This document shows positions 59,142-64,000 of a stretch of 64,000 bases of DNA, one piece after another. The position numbers were made by a program, and so were the translations under genes. Position 1 is the stretch's first letter, and the number at the start of each line of letters is the position of its first letter. Origin of the DNA: Lachancea kluyveri NRRL Y-12651 (Eukaryota > Ascomycota > Saccharomycetes > Saccharomycetales > Saccharomycetaceae); assembly GCA_000149225.2 (NCBI GenBank), contig CM000690.1, forward strand, positions 682,001-746,000. Reading direction: 5' to 3'. The notes under the pieces were generated by a model. That model saw only the letters and a list, made by a program, of their open reading frames with translations. It did not search any database and was not told where the DNA came from.

Positions 59142-60737
59142 TTATAGTCTGTTTCCTAGTATTTTGGTTGCGATTTTTACGCCTGGACTGACCTTTCTGT
59201 CTGACTCTTTGCTGAAATCTTCTAATTTTACTTCTCTAGTGTCGCTTAGCAGGTGTTCGACTTCTTTCTGCATATCCTCTTTTAATTTTTCATCTTTCGT
59301 AACAATTATCGCATTTGATTCCAGATCCAAAGAGTAAGCTCTTCTCGTGTAGTTTGAAGAACCTATAACAGTAATTGCAGGCCTATGGTCTATGCCTCCA
59401 TTTTCAGATATCCAAAGACCTTTTGCGTGATAAGACCATCCGCCGGGTTTGTTTATCACACCTTTCTTCCATTCATTAAGAGTAATCTCGGATTCTCTAC
59501 CATGGCGATAAACTTCTTGTAAAAACTTTTTTGACAAGTATAGATAAGCTGCTGGTAAGTGTCTGGATACCCCTTGAGATTCGAAAAACCCATTTGCGTA
59601 AGGGGATGCGGTAATCACTTTGCCATTGTTTGAGGGCGTTGCTAACAGTTTGGATTTAATCTCTGGAAGCATATTGAAGTAGCCTGCTGTAAAAGTCCAA
59701 TAAATAGTGGGTTCATGAATTGAGGATAGTAGCTTTAAGATACTTGGCTTTTCCGTAGAGTTATCGTGCTTTTTTACAAAAAGGGGAGTAAACTGCGATA
59801 TTGGGTAAACGACAGTAGGATACTCCGAGGCATCTTGTAGATTGCTACCGTTGGAGTCCTTCAAAAATTTATTTAGTTTGAACGAGCAGTCTCTAATGAA
59901 TTTTTTTTTGTCTATCTTGGGTTCAGTGGACGAATTAGACTTAGGCCAAATCATATTGTATTTTTTTGTGTTGTTCGAATAGCACACTTTGTAACTCAAG
60001 CTGCCGATTAGCTGATGTAACTTGAAATAGTAGTTAGAAAACTCTTTGGACTTGAAAAGATAATACCTATCTTGCCTATTTGTGAAATAGTCGGAAGAGA
60101 GGTTAGCACCAGAAAGGATGACTTCGTCATCAAAACCATAAATCTTCATGTGCTGTAACCCTAGTCCTTCATTAAACCTTTTGGGAATGAGCGCTTCTTT
60201 AATTCCAACGATTTCAGGAGTCTTATATAACCTAATATCGACTCTATCGTTATGCTCCTTTGCCAATTGAGCTAAAAGAGAAGCTGAGCAGTTGGCAGGT
60301 GATTCTCTCGTTCCTCTTAAACCATCGACCATGAAGTATACTTTTAAATTGGCATTTTTTTCTAAAGCCCTTGAGATACATTGAATCAGTTCGTCTTCCG
60401 TTTTCCCAATGTAAAGAGAAGCCACAAATATTCTTTTCTCTGCTGCAGAAATCTTCTGTTTCAAAGTACGGTAAAAAGTTTCTGGAGTGTTAATGATCTC
60501 GATTTCACCACTTCTGAAGAAGAATTTAGTGTTCAAAAATGACAATCTCTGCTTCACAAGGTCCACAAATGATACCGAGGAAGTGGCAGAGCCTAGAGGG
60601 GCGTTTTTGGGTGTTTGAACCATAGACATAAATCTTTTACAGGGTAAAAGAAAAGCGTGCAACTGTCTCTTATTTCTTGCCGAATGCAGATACATAAATA
60701 TCCCCAGATTGGTATCGTTGCGCCTTAACCTGATCAA
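59142..60737 (-). CDS. PGS1: Phosphatidylglycerophosphate synthase
   Basis: The 531-residue protein is close to S. cerevisiae Pgs1 (521 residues, YCL004W). It belongs to the phospholipase D superfamily with two HKD motifs: QHMKIYGFDDEVILSGANLS (about residue 195) and YHAKGLWIS with IGSSNYTRRA (about 437-470). It joins CDP-diacylglycerol and glycerol 3-phosphate into phosphatidylglycerophosphate, the first committed step to cardiolipin in the mitochondrial inner membrane. The Arg/Lys-rich N-terminus (MIRLRRNDTNLG...ARNKRQ) suits mitochondrial import. In S. cerevisiae the gene is repressed by inositol; I see no clear UASINO here. Confidence 0.96.
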   Translation of the reverse strand: MIRLRRNDTNLGIFMYLHSARNKRQLHAFLLPCKRFMSMVQTPKNAPLGSATSSVSFVDLVKQRLSFLNTKFFFRSGEIEIINTPETFYRTLKQKISAAEKRIFVASLYIGKTEDELIQCISRALEKNANLKVYFMVDGLRGTRESPANCSASLLAQLAKEHNDRVDIRLYKTPEIVGIKEALIPKRFNEGLGLQHMKIYGFDDEVILSGANLSSDYFTNRQDRYYLFKSKEFSNYYFKLHQLIGSLSYKVCYSNNTKKYNMIWPKSNSSTEPKIDKKKFIRDCSFKLNKFLKDSNGSNLQDASEYPTVVYPISQFTPLFVKKHDNSTEKPSILKLLSSIHEPTIYWTFTAGYFNMLPEIKSKLLATPSNNGKVITASPYANGFFESQGVSRHLPAAYLYLSKKFLQEVYRHGRESEITLNEWKKGVINKPGGWSYHAKGLWISENGGIDHRPAITVIGSSNYTRRAYSLDLESNAIIVTKDEKLKEDMQKEVEHLLSDTREVKLEDFSKESDRKVSPGVKIATKILGNRL

Positions 60738-60880
60738 ATTTTATCTTGAAATATACCCTCTGAAAAGAGTGCCAAGTTTAAAAACTTTCCTCTTGTATTA
60801 AAAACAAATCACATGTCACTCTCATGCTGTGAATATGAACATATAGATTTATAACTGAGAATTCCTCTTATCAGTACTAT

Positions 60881-60952
60881 GCTTGCGTGGCGTAATGGCA
60901 ACGCGTCTGACTTCTAATCAGAAGATTCTGGGTTCGACCCCCAGCGTGAGTG
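60881..60952 (+). tRNA. tRNA-Arg(TCT)
   Basis: This 72-nt gene reads GCTTGCGTGGCGTAATGGCA at its start, with the A box, anticodon TCT at 60913-60915, and B box GGTTCGACCCC. The acceptor stem pairs through several G-T wobbles, as in the S. cerevisiae gene. A T run (60954-60958) terminates transcription. No intron is present. It reads AGA, the preferred arginine codon of highly expressed genes such as YEF3 in this window. Confidence 0.97.
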
Positions 60953-61619
60953 CTTTTTACTCTCTATTTTCACGCGTCAGAGTGAACCTATCGGTGATAC
61001 AGCCAAATCTCTTAGCTCATTAGGACCTAAAGAGAGTCATTCCTTTTTTTTCTCTGTCTGTGATTGATTAAGTTTATCTTAATACACATGGTCTTACTTT
61101 CATTTATCTTAACAATTGTTTTATTATTCTTAAATAGTATTATCTTTTAGAAAATAAAAAAAACAGGAATGAAAAATACGTAAGTCAAAATTTAAAAGCT
61201 CGAAATTCTGGCACTTTGCGAAAAAAGAGCAAGTCAGTGATAAAAAGGTGTTACAAATTAGCTTATTTTATACTTTATATCTACTTCATCTTATATTCCA
61301 GTGATGAATTTTACAATTAGCAACAAATGCTCAAAAACGAATATGCCATATGGTATGCTGAAATAAGACCACCAAAAATCCGGCTTTGGAATTTGTCGAA
61401 ACTCTTCTCAAAAAGAAGAGTAGCATTAAGGTTAACGGTAGCTAAGTGCTATCGAGGGAACTAAAAGAATGTCCCTTCCTCTCTCTGGTGTTATGGTTAT
61501 GTTTTTTACCAGACATTGTCAGAGTTTAGATTTGGGGCACTTAAATACTCATCCAACCAGGTTGAATGAGCGGTATCTTTTGTAAAATCAATTCGTTAAT
61601 TATACTTTTTAACTGCTGG
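60953..61619. other. tRNA-Arg-LDB16 intergenic region
   Basis: This 667-bp space has no supported gene. I looked for the small intron-containing VMA9 gene, which lies between PGS1 and LDB16 in S. cerevisiae, and did not find its conserved coding segments. There is no LTR near the tRNA. Confidence 0.5.
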
Positions 61620-62510
61620 CTATACCCGAGTTTTCATCTTCCTGATGTTGAAGTTGTTAATTTCCGAATTGCCCGTAGAATATGAGCGTGGATGTGAAGA
61701 TATCGTAGTAGCACCATCCGTTCTTAAAGTATTGGGAGCTTCGTCGAACGGGTCCCAGATGTTAGATGACATAGAGACACTGTCAACAATTTCATCATTA
61801 GTAATGCTCATAGGCGACACATTAGAGGGATCATATTGTCTTCCTGTTCTATTATTGGAGCCTTTAGGTTGAAAAAAGTCATGTGGTAGCTTGGATGCAA
61901 TTCCAGACGCGCTTGTTCGTGAAGAAGGCGGTGTCCTATGTCCACTGATCATTCTTCTTTTCAAGGGAGAGATGGTGCTTTCGTCTTCGATTCTCAAGCT
62001 TTCATTACTGTCAGTTTTCATCTTTAGTTTCTGTCTAGAAAAGGTATATTCTGTCAACCAATTGGTCAAATCCCAGGGGATGTCGATATACTTATCTGGA
62101 ATTCGAGTAACTTTGTGAAGGGTTCCCAAAAATACGCCCCAAAAAATTCCGATAGATACTCCAATTACCATCAGTGTGATCGTGTACTGAACAAATATTT
62201 GTAACGTGACTATGGCTAAATGTAGGTTGATATGCGTCACTATCTCATTTACTGAAGTGTCGTAGAAGAATCCTAATGGAATATTGAATGGAAGTAGAAG
62301 TAACTGGGTAACAGTTCTTATTATGATTGATACAGGGCCCCACAGATACAGAGAGATTGCTTTTTGACATGGCTGAAGTACTAAAACGTAGGCGGTAAAA
62401 TGCACTGCCTGAAAGAATTTGGAGAATGTATGTTTAATTAAAAACAACAAAGAGTGCAATAGTCGTGAAGCCCCTGGAAAGAATCTTAAAACCTGAGAAA
62501 TGATGTGCAT
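61620..62510 (-). CDS. LDB16: Ldb16, partner of seipin at ER-lipid droplet contacts
   Basis: The 296-residue protein has hydrophobic segments in its N-terminal half (about 38-82 and 92-130), then a polar Ser/Thr-rich tail with RKLKMKTD, RRMISGHRTPPSSR and IWDPFDEAPNTL. This layout fits Ldb16 (YCL005W, 256 residues in S. cerevisiae), which binds the seipin Sei1 in the ER and helps collect triacylglycerol and define lipid-droplet sites. Order next to PGS1 agrees. Sequence conservation in this family is modest, so the call rests on topology and position as well as similarity. Confidence 0.8.
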   Translation of the reverse strand: MHIISQVLRFFPGASRLLHSLLFLIKHTFSKFFQAVHFTAYVLVLQPCQKAISLYLWGPVSIIIRTVTQLLLLPFNIPLGFFYDTSVNEIVTHINLHLAIVTLQIFVQYTITLMVIGVSIGIFWGVFLGTLHKVTRIPDKYIDIPWDLTNWLTEYTFSRQKLKMKTDSNESLRIEDESTISPLKRRMISGHRTPPSSRTSASGIASKLPHDFFQPKGSNNRTGRQYDPSNVSPMSITNDEIVDSVSMSSNIWDPFDEAPNTLRTDGATTISSHPRSYSTGNSEINNFNIRKMKTRV

Positions 62511-64000
62511 TTGTGTGGTGGGCCTTTATGTTGTTTGTTCTGGTATCAGAAGGCATAAAGCCCTGCTTCTACATCTTGCTGTTTCCACGTTAGATTACCC
62601 GGATTTAGTAAAAATGGGCGTATAAATTTAATTTAACAGTTAAAGTTTCCACTACTTTCTCATAATAGAAGGACATCAAGAAGATTTCGGAAATACTGAA
62701 TCGAAGAGATATTCGATCGAGGAACTTGATTATGGGTCAATAGCATAAGTGTATGCATTTTTGCAACCATAATCATTTTTTCCGATCGCGCGCCTTTAGC
62801 CTTGTGCTAGTGTTTCTTGATATCAAGTTCTAAACACTCCTGTTTCTGCCTCATACTCTTTCTACTTCCATAGATTAATGGGTTCTAGTTATGGAGAAGA
62901 TAAAGCCAGGGGATGACCTTTCCACAACTTTGATACACACGTGGATGGGCTTCATTGTCTGGATCGTGAGAACACATTGAATGACTTCTTGCAATTTCTA
63001 TAATTGAGCAAGAAGACTCAATGTCTCTCTATATTCATTTTTTAGGCTTTTCTCTTATTTACAGCCTTGATCTCTGTACTATAGAGCTATTAGCTTAAAG
63101 CTCAAGATTATTTACTCTTGTTTGGAGCCTTTTTCCTTATCTGAATTCTAATACCGAGTTCAAAAAGATTGACCCAGATATTTTAAAATGGGTTGTCTAT
63201 GGTATCTTTCGTAACTAAAAGTGTCAGTATGCTTGTAGAGTAATGGCTTCATTAAACATTTTCCACGGAGGGCTTACCAGGGTTTGGCTGCACCATTTCT
63301 TCAAAAGATGAATAGATATAATAATTCATCAACTTGCGTCAACGTCCTACGAGCTAGTTACATGAACAAAAATCGGCTGCTATTTAACAAGAACCTAATA
63401 TCAAATCCAGTCGAATATATTGAAAGGTTTGCATAAGAAAATATCGAGCTTTACATACCCTTAAGGATTTCATACGCCTAAGCCTTTTTAAGACATGCAC
63501 AAAAAGAACTATACTGTCATCTCTAGTCGTGGCTACCTTCCAGGCTTTTTGCTGATCCTGAGCGCCATCTAACCTAGCGTTCTGTTTGAATGTAATTTCT
63601 AAGATAACACTTTCCATTATCAAAAAAAACAAGAAAGAGTAGCAGAATCGAAAAATCACCGCAGGTTGAGAAGTTTTATGTGGCAAAATTAAACACACTG
63701 AAACGGTAAAACGAGAAAAGTTCACACATGGCAAGAACTCTTGAAAACCATGTTGGCTTCTTCCAAGATACGTAATTCTGAAATAAATTTTTGTAAGCAT
63801 CCCTTAATTACTTTGAAAACACATCTTGACCTCGCTTACGAATATATCTCAGCACGTACTCTATGGCTATTCCTAGTGCTAACATGAAGAAGTTGCTAAT
63901 CAGACTTGGATATAACCTTTTTCCCCTTCTTTTCTTGAACTTTCAAATTATGAATGTTCGGAAGTTTCCGATATAGTTTCAATCTGCGTATAAATTCGTA
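62511..64000. other. 1.5-kb region right of LDB16, no supported gene
   Basis: The left part is the LDB16 promoter. One minus-strand frame (63384-63800, 138 codons, or 77 codons from an internal ATG at 63617) is open but shows no motif I recognise, and its N-terminal half looks like random AT-rich translation. S. cerevisiae carries the H/ACA RNA snR43 near LDB16; I could not identify it with confidence here. Confidence 0.45.

Noticed and set aside
60953-61619. Search for VMA9 between PGS1 and LDB16
   Set aside because: None of the conserved VMA9 coding segments could be found on either strand; it is probably elsewhere in the genome.
63384-63800. 138-codon minus-strand frame near the right end
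   Set aside because: No recognisable motif, and the first half looks like translated spacer; kept only as a weak candidate in the region description.
1-64000. CRISPR arrays, operons, prokaryotic defence or toxin systems
   Set aside because: The window is yeast nuclear DNA; no array of spaced repeats, and every recognised gene is an ordinary eukaryotic or Ty gene.

Overview
The window is nuclear DNA of a budding yeast of the family Saccharomycetaceae. The proteins are close to those of Saccharomyces cerevisiae, intergenic spaces are short and AT-rich, introns carry TACTAAC-type branch points, and there is a point centromere. Genes that S. cerevisiae keeps on separate sister regions (the YNL001-YNL012 block, the YCL001-YCL018/YCR002-003 block and parts of chromosome XII such as IRC20-RCK2-YEF3-SSP120 and RFX1) are interleaved here in single copy. 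That is the pattern expected of a lineage that split off before the whole-genome duplication. High protein similarity and a CDEII of about 165 bp make a Torulaspora/Zygosaccharomyces-type yeast my best guess; the genus is inference.

Left end (1-3650): the 3' half of a Ty1/Ty2-like copia retrotransposon runs in from outside the window and ends in its 3' LTR. It sits inside an older, oppositely oriented LTR, just upstream of an intron-containing tRNA-Leu(CAA). A 1.7-kb stretch without a recognisable gene follows. 

5.4-24.3 kb: IRC20, RCK2 (with a 5' intron absent from the S. cerevisiae gene as I know it), the highly codon-biased YEF3, SPO1 (spliced), SSP120, the CofD-like YNL011C orthologue, PYP1 and a cytosolic-type NADP isocitrate dehydrogenase whose promoter carries an oleate-response-type element. 

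24.3-48.9 kb: a solo LTR with intact target-site duplication near tRNA-Gly(GCC), then ILV6, MRP7, SGF29, GBP2/HRB1 (spliced), the YCL012C orthologue (spliced), BUD3, DCC1, PET8, NFS1, LEU2, RLP7, RFX1, LST8 and SIS1. ILV6 and LEU2 belong to branched-chain amino-acid synthesis and show Gcn4- and Leu3-like sites. SIS1 has a perfect four-unit heat-shock element.

48.9-64 kb: an F-box plus JmjC protein that I do not know from S. cerevisiae, then MRPL32 and CDC10, the centromere at about 55.0-55.2 kb, DOM34, RER1, a PQ-loop membrane protein (YCL002C orthologue, 5' exon provisional), PGS1, tRNA-Arg(TCT) and LDB16. The last 1.5 kb holds no gene I can support.

The genes are a normal eukaryotic mixture, not an operon or a dedicated system. 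I found no evidence for a new multi-gene system. The most informative features are the centromere, the nested Ty1-like element, the RCK2 intron, the regulatory elements in the IDP and SIS1 promoters, and the F-box/JmjC gene.
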